From: Erysipelotrichaceae bacterium
Lineage (GTDB): Bacteria; Bacillota_I; Bacilli_A; Erysipelotrichales; Erysipelotrichaceae
Assembly: GCA_017404205.1 (NCBI GenBank)
Contig: JAFRCV010000003.1
Location: 36,819 to 100,818 of the forward strand
Direction: 5' to 3'
Length of the DNA stretch: 64,000 nt
Shown: in pieces, positions 55,627 to 63,782 of the stretch
How the letters are laid out: every line of letters starts with the position of its first letter
Position numbering within the stretch: position 1 is the stretch's first letter
Notes under the pieces: model-generated
Seen by the model: only the letters and a program-made list of their open reading frames with translations
Database searches by the model: none
Told to the model about the DNA's origin: nothing
Program-made: the position numbers and the translations under genes

Positions 55627-57591
55627 ATGAATTTAAAAATAGATAATTATAAAAATTTAAAAGGTTTAGATATTAATATTGATAATAATAAAATAAATTT
55701 TATTTTTGGAATTAGTGGTAGTGGAAAATCTAGTATTGGAGATGCACTTACAAAAAAAGACTTAATTGAAAATGTAACTATTAATGAATCTGCTGAGAAT
55801 ATTAAAATACTTATAGATAATAAGGAAATAGGAAATAATTACTCAATTTATGATCTGCTTTCAGTAGAAAAATTGTTGTTAAATAATAACGATAATAATT
55901 ATGTTTATGGAATTATATTTGATAATGATAGTAAAATTAAAATATTGCAAGAAGATTTTAGAAATAAAGTTGCTTCCTTAGAAGAATATAGAAATAAAAT
56001 TATTGATTATATATCAAAGGTAGAAGTTTTAAATAAATCGCTAGGTGGTAAAATTACAAAAAATGGAGATTTACCTAGTAGTTCAAAAATAGTTAAATTA
56101 ATAAATGCGGTAGAATCCGCAGATAATAAAGAAATAGTTAAATCAATTGAAGAACATGGAAATTGGTATTTGCCATGGTTAAAAGTTGGTGCTGGATCTA
56201 AAGAATTTAATGATGGAATTTGTCCGTTTTGTAAAAAAAGTATAGATACAAAAATAATTGATGATATTAATATGATTTTATCTTTGGATGAAAAAGGTTT
56301 TGAGGCTATGTTTCAGGATGCTTCCATTTTGACTAATTTGAATATAAGTGTTCCAGACTATTCAAAATCAGAAGAAATAACAAATTTAAAAAATGAAATA
56401 ATTGATAAACTTCTACTTAAAGAAGAAATGTTGAAAATAATTAACTATTTAAATTATTATAATAATCCAAATTTCAATCCATCTAATATAGAAACGTTAG
56501 TAGTGTCTGATAAGTTAGTTAATGAATTATCAGGTATTAAAGACATTATTGATAATTTGAATAGTTCTATAGGAAGCATAAAAAAAACACTAGGAGATTT
56601 GAAAAATGAAACTGATAAAGTAATTTCAAATAATTTAAAAAAATTGAATTCTTATTTAGAAAGATTTGGTATAAAATATAATTTTTGTGTATCCTCATAT
56701 TTAAGTGATTCTAGAAGTTTGAGTTACTCTTTATATCATAAGCAAGATGTAAAAAGAGATAATCGTATAAATGGATTATCTTACGGAGAAAAAAATATAA
56801 TAAGCTTAATACTATTTCTTCTAAGTACAAAAGATAGTTTCATAATTATAGACGATCCGGCTTCTTCTTTTGATGATTATAGAAGAAATGAAATACTTGA
56901 ATTAATATATGATATTTGTACTGATAAAACAGTTTTAGTTTTATCGCACGATCATATTTTTATGAAATATGCCATTTTTAACAAAAAGAATTCTGAAAAA
57001 TTAATACAAAGTGGTAAAGATGTTTCTAGTATTATTCATAAGTATAATGACAATACTGGAACAATTATATCTATAGAAAATTACAATATTGGAAATATAA
57101 ATGTTAAAAATATTGATTATGGAGATTTTGATGTTTTAACAAACCATATTTTAAAATTCATTGATAATAGTATGGAATATTTTAGGTTAATAATTAATCT
57201 GAGATTATATTATGAATGCATTAGAAATCAGGATAATGAAAATGTTTATCAATACTTATCTGCTATTTATCATAGAACACCAGTTAAAGAAATAGAAAAG
57301 TATTTGTTGGATAATGGTTTGGTAGAATCAAAGTTGCTAAACGAAATATATGAACAAACTAAAATTAGATTATTTAGTATACCTAAAGATGATTATGATA
57401 ATATTGATATAAAAAAGTTATCAATGTTTGAAAAAATATTATATTATCGTGATTTAGTAACGGATATAGTTGTAAAGAATTCATACAATAATGTTGTTCA
57501 TATGAATGAATCGCTACAATCATGTTTAAATCCTTATAAATTTAATTATTTTTCTCCGTTTGTTTATGATGATTTGCAACAACGAAATTAA
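55627..57591 (+). CDS. AAA/SMC-like ATPase with zinc hook (RloC/PrrC-like), third gene of the AbiE-1 operon
   Basis: 654 aa. Walker A GISGSGKSS (28-36), a coiled coil interrupted by a CPFC zinc-hook motif (199-202), the ABC signature LSYGEKN (384-390) and Walker B IIIDDPASSFD (Asp409-Asp410). This is the AAA_13 group, which includes the anticodon nucleases PrrC and the zinc-hook protein RloC. The 150-residue C-terminus contains an Arg526-x3-Glu530 pair and histidines (549, 625), loosely like the PrrC/RloC Arg-Glu-His set but with different spacing. It begins 17 nt after abiEii and ends at a terminator, so it forms a three-gene operon with the AbiE pair. Confidence 0.78.
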   Translation: MNLKIDNYKNLKGLDINIDNNKINFIFGISGSGKSSIGDALTKKDLIENVTINESAENIKILIDNKEIGNNYSIYDLLSVEKLLLNNNDNNYVYGIIFDNDSKIKILQEDFRNKVASLEEYRNKIIDYISKVEVLNKSLGGKITKNGDLPSSSKIVKLINAVESADNKEIVKSIEEHGNWYLPWLKVGAGSKEFNDGICPFCKKSIDTKIIDDINMILSLDEKGFEAMFQDASILTNLNISVPDYSKSEEITNLKNEIIDKLLLKEEMLKIINYLNYYNNPNFNPSNIETLVVSDKLVNELSGIKDIIDNLNSSIGSIKKTLGDLKNETDKVISNNLKKLNSYLERFGIKYNFCVSSYLSDSRSLSYSLYHKQDVKRDNRINGLSYGEKNIISLILFLLSTKDSFIIIDDPASSFDDYRRNEILELIYDICTDKTVLVLSHDHIFMKYAIFNKKNSEKLIQSGKDVSSIIHKYNDNTGTIISIENYNIGNINVKNIDYGDFDVLTNHILKFIDNSMEYFRLIINLRLYYECIRNQDNENVYQYLSAIYHRTPVKEIEKYLLDNGLVESKLLNEIYEQTKIRLFSIPKDDYDNIDIKKLSMFEKILYYRDLVTDIVVKNSYNNVVHMNESLQSCLNPYKFNYFSPFVYDDLQQRN

Positions 57592-57635
57592 AAGATGGCC
57601 TAGTCCTTTAATGGACTAGGTCATCTTCTTTATTA
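57592..57635 (+). terminator. Terminator of the AbiE-1 operon
   Basis: 15-nt arms (57592-57606 and 57613-57627, one mismatch) AAGATGgCCTAGTCC/GGACTAGGtCATCTT followed by CTTTATTATT. Confidence 0.85.
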
Positions 57636-57720
57636 TTATTGATTATTTAAATATTCATGGGGTTTTATAAACTACAGTAATGTAGTTCTTTTATTATAGT
57701 TGTATTAGGAGGTTTTTGTT

Positions 57721-57876
57721 ATGGAAATAGAAGTTATTCCTAATACCGGCTTATATGAAGAAGACATAAAGAAATTCAAGATAGTTAGAAGAGATAATGG
57801 CGAAACTAGTTATTACGTTACTTTAGTTAATAAAGGAGGGAGATGCTTTAGTTGTGGAACTTATACTACTAAGTGA
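57721..57876 (+). CDS. 51-aa ORF with CxxC, possible truncated ISL3-type transposase
   Basis: ATG with AGGAGG 8 nt upstream opens 51 codons ending GGRCFSCGTYTTK-stop. The layout (about 40 polar residues then CFSCGTYTTK) resembles the N-terminal zinc finger of ISL3-family transposases, where a second CxxC would follow; here the frame stops. It could be a real small zinc protein instead. No neighbouring transposase remains. Confidence 0.4.
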   Translation: MEIEVIPNTGLYEEDIKKFKIVRRDNGETSYYVTLVNKGGRCFSCGTYTTK

Positions 57877-57924
57877 ACTGGTGAGAAATATCATTTTTTC
57901 GCTTAAAGGATATTTTAAAAATAT

Positions 57925-57987
57925 TATCTTATACGTTACATAAGATATTGATTGATCGTCAGAAAAAATGTATAATATATCTGACGA
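57925..57987 (+). promoter_or_regulatory. Promoter of AbiE-2 with two inverted repeats
   Basis: TTGATT (57948-57953), a 17-bp spacer and TATAAT (57971-57976). Inverted repeat 1, TATCTTAT-N7-ATAAGATA (57925-57947), abuts the -35; inverted repeat 2, TCGTCAG-N18-CTGACGA (57956-57987), brackets the -10. Two repeats around the promoter match what is known for AbiEi autoregulation. Confidence 0.7.
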
Positions 57988-57999
57988 GATGTGGCTGTT

Positions 58000-58602
58000 A
58001 TGCGAGAAAAATATCAAATTGAAATAGAAGAAAGAATAAAGAACTTTGAAGGGGGACATGCTTTTTCCGCAGTTGATTTTGCTGATATAGCAGATACAGA
58101 TCCTACAAACAAGGCATTATCACGCTTAAATGAAAATGGAACAATAAGGCGAATAATTCAAGGCGTATATGATAAGCCGTTATATAGTGAGTTACTCGAT
58201 GAATACAGTTCTCCTAAAGTTGAAAAAGTGGTAGAGGCATTAGCAAGAAAATTTAATTGGACCGTGGCTCCTGCAGGAGAAACAGCTCTGAATTATTTAC
58301 ACATTTCTACGCAAGTATCAAATTCATGGAGCTATATTAGTGATGGTCCGTATAGAAAATATGAGATTGGCCCATATACTATCGAGTTCAAACATTGTGC
58401 TAATAAAGAGATATCTGGTAAGAGCCTTTTGACTGTGTCGGTGATTCAGGCATTAAAGTTTATCGGCAAGACGAATATTCAGAAAGAAGATATTGAGAGA
58501 TTATCGTTTTCAATTCCAAATGAACAGAAGAAAAAAGTGCTGGAGGAATCCAAGACGGCAACTGCCTGGATATATAAAATAATAAAGGAGGCATGCAAAT
58601 AG
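58000..58602 (+). CDS. AbiEi-family antitoxin (DUF6088-like), system 2
   Basis: 200 aa from the ATG at 58000 (an in-frame GTG at 57991 would add three residues; neither has a clear ribosome-binding site). The N-terminal HTH is AFSAVDFADIADTDPTNKALSRLNENGTIRR pattern, followed by a body resembling DUF6088 proteins, the AbiEi-like antitoxins with APAGETALNYL. It overlaps the downstream toxin start. Different subtype from AbiE-1, so the two pairs were probably acquired separately. Confidence 0.8.
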   Translation: MREKYQIEIEERIKNFEGGHAFSAVDFADIADTDPTNKALSRLNENGTIRRIIQGVYDKPLYSELLDEYSSPKVEKVVEALARKFNWTVAPAGETALNYLHISTQVSNSWSYISDGPYRKYEIGPYTIEFKHCANKEISGKSLLTVSVIQALKFIGKTNIQKEDIERLSFSIPNEQKKKVLEESKTATAWIYKIIKEACK

Positions 58603-59603
58603 TGAAAAAGATTGCAATGCTTGGCAAGGATAATAGAGAAGTTCTATTTTCAAGAACAGCAGAAAAAATGAATATGAATCCTTCAATCATAGAAAAAGAT
58701 TTTTGGGTTTGTTTTATGCTTGATCATTTGTTCCATGATTGCTGTTATAAGGATGCTTTTGTTTTTAAAGGTGGAACAAGTTTATCAAAATCATATCATG
58801 TAATCGAAAGATTTTCAGAAGATATCGATTTGATATTGGATTGGAGACAACTAACACAGAATTCGAACCCTTGGGACGAACGCTCGAAAACAAAGCAGGA
58901 TTTATATAACAAGGAAATAAATGCACACGCTGCGAAGTTTTATAAGGATAAACTTGTTCCTACTTTGAACGAAGAATTATCAGCTAAGCTAGGAAATGGT
59001 GAGTGGGTTTCCGTTGATGAATATGATCCTATGATCGTAAATTTCAAGTACCCTAAGGATTTTGAGACTGAATATATTATATCGGTTGTTAGATTGGAAA
59101 TTGGACCATTGGCCGAATGGCTGCCATCTCATGTTACAGCGGTGGAGCCGTTTGTTGCCACTTGTTATCCAAATGTATTTGAACATCGAACTACAGATGT
59201 TTTAACTATTGATGTTGAAAGAACCTTTTGGGAAAAATTAACTATTCTGCATAAAATGGCAAATTTCCCTGTTAACAAAACTCTACCACGTCGCTATGCG
59301 AGACATCTTTATGATGTGTACTGTATGGCAAATAGTTATGTGAAAGAGAACGCATATGCCAGAAAAGAGCTCTTAGAAAAGGATGTTGCGTTCAAGCAAA
59401 AATTTTATTATTCAAAAGGGGCACATTATGAAACAGCTACATTGGCAGAGATTTCATTGATTCCATCAGAATATATCATGGATGACGTTGAAGCCGATTA
59501 TGTGGCGATGAAGAATATGATTTATGGGGACTATCCTGATTTTAATGAAATTATTGAGTGTTTGAGAAAAATAGAAGTTGAAGTACATTCACTGAGCAAA
59601 TAA
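58602..59603 (+). CDS. AbiEii-family nucleotidyltransferase toxin, system 2
   Basis: 333 aa from the GTG at 58602, which lies 10 nt after AGGAGG; the ATG at 58593 is only 1 nt from that site. Catalytic motifs are intact: Lys56-Gly-Gly58 (FKGGTSLSKS) and Asp74-x-Asp76 (SEDIDLIL), with the conserved TFWEKLTILHKMA segment further on. Longer than AbiEii-1 and of the group that pairs with DUF6088-like antitoxins. It follows the antitoxin with a one-base overlap. Confidence 0.85.
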   Translation: MKKIAMLGKDNREVLFSRTAEKMNMNPSIIEKDFWVCFMLDHLFHDCCYKDAFVFKGGTSLSKSYHVIERFSEDIDLILDWRQLTQNSNPWDERSKTKQDLYNKEINAHAAKFYKDKLVPTLNEELSAKLGNGEWVSVDEYDPMIVNFKYPKDFETEYIISVVRLEIGPLAEWLPSHVTAVEPFVATCYPNVFEHRTTDVLTIDVERTFWEKLTILHKMANFPVNKTLPRRYARHLYDVYCMANSYVKENAYARKELLEKDVAFKQKFYYSKGAHYETATLAEISLIPSEYIMDDVEADYVAMKNMIYGDYPDFNEIIECLRKIEVEVHSLSK

Positions 59604-59689
59604 CATCTTTTTTCTAGCAAAAACTAAATAAAACGCTTATATAGACCAGTACAGTTGGAGATGTTCAGATTTCATTAAGCATAAATAAA

Positions 59690-59738
59690 AATCTGCATAA
59701 GTCGTTAATATGATCACTCTTAACAACTTACACAGATT
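59690..59738. repeat. Large imperfect hairpin
   Basis: 19-nt arms AATCTGcatAAGTcGTTAA (59690-59708) and TTAACaACTTacaCAGATT (59720-59738) pair at 15 positions around an 11-nt loop. It lies just 3' of the integrase fragment on that gene's strand. Could be its terminator or an end structure of the lost element. Confidence 0.5.
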
Positions 59739-59746
59739 AATTTACA

Positions 59747-59899
59747 CTATCCTCTTTCAGCTTTTAAAGCTTCATTTCTAGTCATATAACTTTTAGACAT
59801 GTATGGTTTAGTTCTTCCATCAACTTTTATCTTGTCATAAAAATACCATCTTCTACCATCTTTGGCAGCTCTTTCTTTTGGTAACTGTAGCATAGCCAT
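59747..59899 (-). pseudogene. N-terminal fragment of a tyrosine integrase
   Basis: 50 codons (MAMLQLPKERAAKDGRRWYFY...SYMTRNEALKAERG) with AGGAGG upstream. They match the arm-type DNA-binding domain (AP2-like) that opens phage and ICE tyrosine integrases; the catalytic domain is gone after the stop at 59747. It marks an integration event on the right side of the island. The other parts of 59604-60117 contain no ORF I can support. Confidence 0.6.
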
Positions 59900-60117
59900 T
59901 ATTTATTCCTCCTTTTTTGCTATACTAACGAGTTATCACTTATGCAACTCTAGCATAGCAGTATTTGTTTTAAATTTCTGCATAATAAAACTAGATATTC
60001 ATAAAATATATCTAGATAATTGATTAATTTTTTGTTAGTTTGTTGGATTGTATATAAATGTATATTTCGGCAAAAATAGGATTAATCCTACTTTTGCCGT
60101 TAATTTAAATAAATAAG

Positions 60118-60471
60118 GTATGGACATATAATTTAGAAACAGTACTAACTGAAAAAATAGAAACTATACTTAGCAAGTTAGAAGCAAGCAGTAGTATGAA
60201 AGACTATTATGATATTTATCTGATTCATAAATTTAAATTCAATAAAATTAATAAAACTAAATTTAGAGGTGCAGTAGAAAAAACTTTTGAAAAAAGAGAA
60301 TTTAATGCAGATCTAATCGCAAACTTAAATATAGTTAAAGATAGTAAGATATTAAGCGATAAATGGACAAGCTATTCTAGAAAGAATAGTTATGCTAGAA
60401 ATCTAGAATTTGATGAAACTGTAAAATGTTTAGAAGAGTTTATTGACATAATAGTACCAGTAGTTGTATAA
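60118..60471 (+). pseudogene. C-terminal fragment of an AbiEii gene
   Basis: About 117 residues read in one frame to the stop at 60471 (YNLETVLTEKIETILSKLEA...MKDYYDIYLIHKF...KTFEKREF). They align closely with the C-terminal 120 residues of AbiEii-1 (YNMETVLAEKIETMLSRLE...RDFYDIYLIYK). The nucleotidyltransferase core is absent and there is no start signal. A remnant of a third AbiE locus. Confidence 0.75.
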
Positions 60472-60534
60472 AACAAAATACATTTTAGGCACCATTTAGT
60501 TACCAACAGATTAGAATACTTAGTTAAAATTAAA

Positions 60535-60639
60535 AAGCTCATTTTTAAAGGCTTTTAACAAACATAGGAATTTAAATGGCGAGCCCAATGAATAGAGTAT
60601 ATGGTCGTTCAATAAAGTCTCAGCCTTTAAAAAGGGCTT
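60535..60639. repeat. Inverted repeat pair between island and core
   Basis: AAGCtcaTTTTTAAAGGCT (60535-60553) and AGCCTTTAAAAAggGCTT (60622-60639) are near-perfect inverted copies 68 nt apart. Between them is an 18-codon ORF (MNRVYGRSIKSQPLKRAY) with no clear ribosome-binding site. Possible remnant of a small transposable element. Confidence 0.35.
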
Positions 60640-60680
60640 ATTAAAATAAATAGTATATAATGCAGAAATATAATAAACTA

Positions 60681-60956
60681 TTAGTGTTCCACCCTAAAAT
60701 CACATTCCTCTTCTATAAGAGGAATCTTTTTTATAGAATAATCAAATATTTTAATAAAACGATAATCATTCTTTAAGATATCTTTTAAGAATGCATTAAT
60801 ATTATCTTCATTGCCTTGTATTTGTATTTCTACATTACCATTATCAAGATTTCTTACAATGCCAGTAAGATTATATTTATTAGCTATACTATATGTTGTA
60901 TATCTAAAGCCTACTCCTTGTACAATGCCTTCAAAGATAATTAAGTATCTAATCAT
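60681..60956 (-). CDS. acyP: Acylphosphatase
   Basis: 91 aa, the usual family size, with the signature GIVQGVGFRYTTYSIA carrying the catalytic Arg (residue 18 or so) and the Asn of GIVRNLDNGNVEI. It hydrolyses acyl phosphates such as carbamoyl phosphate. The ATG at 60956 is chosen by family length; it lies 7 nt after a minus-strand TATAAT (60969-60964) with no ribosome-binding site, so it is a leaderless candidate. Downstream of the GTPase-Rae1 gene on the same strand. Confidence 0.9.
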   Translation of the reverse strand: MIRYLIIFEGIVQGVGFRYTTYSIANKYNLTGIVRNLDNGNVEIQIQGNEDNINAFLKDILKNDYRFIKIFDYSIKKIPLIEEECDFRVEH

Positions 60957-61023
60957 TAATAACATTATATAAAATAAGATAAATAAATAATGGATTATAA
61001 AAACAAAACAATTATAAAAGACT

Positions 61024-62808
61024 TTACGAATTGTTGCCATCTTCAAATAATATTTTTCTTAATTCAGATAATGGTTTATTAGGTTTATTTTCAATATGTT
61101 TATTATATTTCTTTAAACTATCATATCTTAAATAAAATTCTCTTGATGACATCCTAAGTCCGCCATCAGAGAATATTTGTTGTTGTTCAAGAGCATCAGA
61201 ACTTACAACAATTACTTTATAATCTTTTACTAATTCTTTAGTTTTTTCTTGAATATATTGATCTGCACTTTGTTTAGTTCTTGTATAGACAATAGTTATA
61301 TTGTCATATTTAGAAATACTAGGATTATGAGTGTAATTCTTATAGGCATCAAATACTAATATACATTCACCATTTATATAAGCTGCATAGTCACATACAA
61401 TATTGATTAATTTATTTCTTGCATCAATAAAATTAGTCTTAGATATGTCATCTAATTCATCATCATAATGCATTAAATTATAGCCATCTATTAAATAGAT
61501 GATTTCTTTTTGTTTAATATATGTTGTTTCTTCTTTTACTTCTTTTTTATTATTAGGCAATACTCTTTGTTTAGGATTAAAAGTATTATTAAAGACCCTA
61601 TTTACTTCTTCATCAGAGATATTCATTCTTGAATATGTATAATGGCTATCTTTTACTTCTTCTATTTCTTCTTCTTCAATTACTTCTTCAGTTATCTCTT
61701 TAATGCCTAATTCTACATCAAGATTAAATCTTTCTTTAAATGTTTTTAAGACAATTTCTTTTTCTAATAAACCATTGATATTAATAAACAAATCATTTTC
61801 AATTAAATGAATATTTAAAGAAGGCATTTCATCATTTAAAACTTTTATTTGATTATAGATATTATATTTATTGCCACTTACTAATAATATATTGGTATAT
61901 TTATCTTCTATATCTAAATCATTTATAAGTGAAGGCAAATAGGTTCCCACTTTAAAATCTTTTATGCCTTTAACTGCTACAACATCATTTTGTTTAGCTT
62001 CTTGTATAAGCTTATAATCATTGCCATTAATTAAATATATTTCATTTATCTTATTGTTTTCATTAAAGACCGTTTTATTCTTTAAAGTGCCACTCATTAT
62101 CTTGATATAGGCATAACGTTCCTTATTGATATTACTTATACGATAGATATAGGCATTTAAGATATCGTTATATTCTTTAGGTTTTAAATAATCATTTAAT
62201 GTATCTAATAATAAATCAATATTGTTGTCTTTTAAGGCTGATCCATAGATTAATGGTAGTATTTCATGATTGATTAATGAATCATAAATATTATCTATTA
62301 ACCCCTCATTTAACAATTCTTTTATTTGGTTAACATTGATAACATTTTGACTTAGATTATTTTTTAAATCTAATAATATTTCTTCTTCATTCTTATAGGA
62401 AATATCCATCTTATTAATAAAAATAATAATTGGAAGATTATAAGTTAATAATCTTTCATATATTTTTTTAGTATCATCAATATTTTGATCAATAGCGGAA
62501 ATTATTAAAATAGCAGCATCTAATATCTTTAAAGCTCTTTTACTTTCTTCTTTAAAATCATTGTGACCAGGTGTATCAATATAGATATATTCTCTATCTT
62601 TATAATTAAAACGAGCTTCTTTATTAAAAATTGTGATGCCTCTTTCTTTTTCAATTTGGTTATAATCTAAAAAAGCATCCTTGTGATCTACTCTGCCAAG
62701 CTTTCTTATAGCTCCTGTTTTATATAAAAGATTTTCTGCCAGTGTTGTCTTACCAGCATCAACATGTCCAAAGACACCAATAACAATTTTATTTAAATCA
62801 TTATTCAT
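61024..62808 (-). CDS. TetM/EF-G-like GTPase fused to a Rae1/YacP mRNA endonuclease
   Basis: 594 aa. The N-terminal translation GTPase has G1 GHVDAGKT, G2 RGITI, G3 DTPGHNDF, G4 NKMD and G5 GSAL (residues 1-190), an OB-barrel (about 215-300) and a domain III-like ferredoxin fold (about 315-375), most like tetracycline ribosomal-protection proteins. Domains IV and V are absent. After an acidic linker (about 378-432), residues about 434-594 are a full NYN/PIN domain of the YacP/Rae1 type: LIDGYN (439-444), ILVFDAY, SADQYI, VVSSDALEQQQIF and GGLRMSSREF. Rae1 cuts mRNA in the ribosomal A site in Bacillus subtilis, so the GTPase may deliver the nuclease to ribosomes. TATAAT lies 6 nt before the ATG. 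Confidence 0.88.
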   Translation of the reverse strand: MNNDLNKIVIGVFGHVDAGKTTLAENLLYKTGAIRKLGRVDHKDAFLDYNQIEKERGITIFNKEARFNYKDREYIYIDTPGHNDFKEESKRALKILDAAILIISAIDQNIDDTKKIYERLLTYNLPIIIFINKMDISYKNEEEILLDLKNNLSQNVINVNQIKELLNEGLIDNIYDSLINHEILPLIYGSALKDNNIDLLLDTLNDYLKPKEYNDILNAYIYRISNINKERYAYIKIMSGTLKNKTVFNENNKINEIYLINGNDYKLIQEAKQNDVVAVKGIKDFKVGTYLPSLINDLDIEDKYTNILLVSGNKYNIYNQIKVLNDEMPSLNIHLIENDLFININGLLEKEIVLKTFKERFNLDVELGIKEITEEVIEEEEIEEVKDSHYTYSRMNISDEEVNRVFNNTFNPKQRVLPNNKKEVKEETTYIKQKEIIYLIDGYNLMHYDDELDDISKTNFIDARNKLINIVCDYAAYINGECILVFDAYKNYTHNPSISKYDNITIVYTRTKQSADQYIQEKTKELVKDYKVIVVSSDALEQQQIFSDGGLRMSSREFYLRYDSLKKYNKHIENKPNKPLSELRKILFEDGNNS

Positions 62809-62814
62809 GTTTAT

Positions 62815-62820
62815 ATTATA
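62815..62820 (-). promoter_or_regulatory. -10 box of the GTPase-Rae1 gene
   Basis: Perfect TATAAT on the minus strand, 6 nt before the ATG at 62808, with no room for a Shine-Dalgarno sequence. Confidence 0.5.
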
Positions 62821-62853
62821 AAAGTAATAAAATAAATATGGGAGAATAAACTT

Positions 62854-63498
62854 ATGGAAAATAAAGAAATATTAAGTCATGTTGATCACACATTATTAAA
62901 AGCTACTTCAACTGAAAAAGAAATTGATGAAATATGTAAGGAAGCATTAAGAAACAATACAGCTGCAATATGTATACCACCTGCATATATCAAATATGCC
63001 AAAGATAATTATCCAACATTAAATATAGCGACGGTTATTGGCTTTCCACTTGGATATAATACAACAGCAGTAAAAGTATTTGAAACAAAAGAAGCTATAA
63101 AAGATGGTGCCAACGAAATAGATATGGTAATAAATATCGGTTGGGCAAAGGATGGCCTATTTGATAAGATTACTGATGAAATAAGACAAATCAAAAATGC
63201 CTGTGAAGGCAAAACGTTAAAAGTAATTATTGAAACATGTTACTTAAATGAAGAAGAAAAGATCGCGTTATGTAGATGTGTAAGTGAAGGTGGGGCTGAT
63301 TATATTAAGACTTCTACAGGCTTTGGAACATCTGGAGCTAAAATCGAAGATATTAAATTATTCAGGGAACATATAGCACCTAATGTAAAAATTAAAGCAG
63401 CAGGTGGCATTAGGACAAAAGAAGATATGGAAGCCTTCATCAAAGAAGGATCTGACCGTATAGGTTGTAGTGCTGCAGTAAAATTATTAGGAGAATAA
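62854..63498 (+). CDS. deoC: Deoxyribose-phosphate aldolase
   Basis: 214 aa, normal length. TIM-barrel aldolase with the Schiff-base Lys152 in YIKTSTGFGTSG; DHTLLKA and NEIDMVINIG are also typical. It cleaves 2-deoxyribose-5-phosphate to glyceraldehyde-3-phosphate and acetaldehyde. GGAG precedes the ATG, and a terminator follows directly, so it is monocistronic, divergent from the GTPase-Rae1 gene. Confidence 0.97.
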   Translation: MENKEILSHVDHTLLKATSTEKEIDEICKEALRNNTAAICIPPAYIKYAKDNYPTLNIATVIGFPLGYNTTAVKVFETKEAIKDGANEIDMVINIGWAKDGLFDKITDEIRQIKNACEGKTLKVIIETCYLNEEEKIALCRCVSEGGADYIKTSTGFGTSGAKIEDIKLFREHIAPNVKIKAAGGIRTKEDMEAFIKEGSDRIGCSAAVKLLGE

Positions 63499-63525
63499 GT
63501 CATCTATTGATGGCTTTTTAAATAA
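63497..63525 (+). terminator. Terminator after deoC
   Basis: 8-bp stem AAGTCATC/GATGGCTT (one GU pair), loop TATT, T-rich tail. Confidence 0.7.
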
Positions 63526-63557
63526 AAAAGGTTTTTTGATATTTACAAACAATAATA

Positions 63558-63666
63558 TAGGAAGATATTTAAAGAATACTAAATGGAATCAAGAAGATAG
63601 TTGCCGTATGGTTTGCTAGAACGTGTTGGTTTAAAAAGGGATGGTATTTGGCATTGTATATTATAA
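63558..63666 (+). pseudogene. Possible acetyltransferase C-terminal relic
   Basis: Two frames joined near 63598 read GRYLKNTKWNQEDS and then LPYGLLERVGLKRDGIWHCIL-stop. The second piece resembles the last strand-helix of GNAT acetyltransferases. No start and a frameshift, so at best a decayed fragment. Confidence 0.25.
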
Positions 63667-63698
63667 AAATAAAATAAAAAAACATCCTCATGGATGTT
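63666..63698 (-). terminator. Terminator of tRNA-Asp
   Basis: Stem AACATC/GATGTT (63681-63686, 63693-63698) followed on the minus strand by a T-rich run (A-rich at 63666-63680). Confidence 0.7.
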
Positions 63699-63706
63699 AT
63701 TTTTAA

Positions 63707-63782
63707 TGGCGGTCCGGACGAGAATCGAACTCGCGATCTCCTCCGTGACAGGGAGGCATGTTAACCGCTACACCACCGGACC
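63707..63782 (-). tRNA. tRNA-Asp(GTC)
   Basis: 76 nt including CCA. Acceptor stem GGTCCGG/CCGGACC, D-arm with GTGTAGCGGTTAAC, anticodon stem CTCC/GGAG around CTGTCAC (anticodon GTC) and T-arm GTTCGATTC. Confidence 0.95.

Noticed and set aside
61024..62808. Tetracycline-resistance determinant (TetM-like)
   Set aside because: Domains IV and V, needed to displace tetracycline, are missing and replaced by a nuclease domain, so calling it a resistance gene would mislead.
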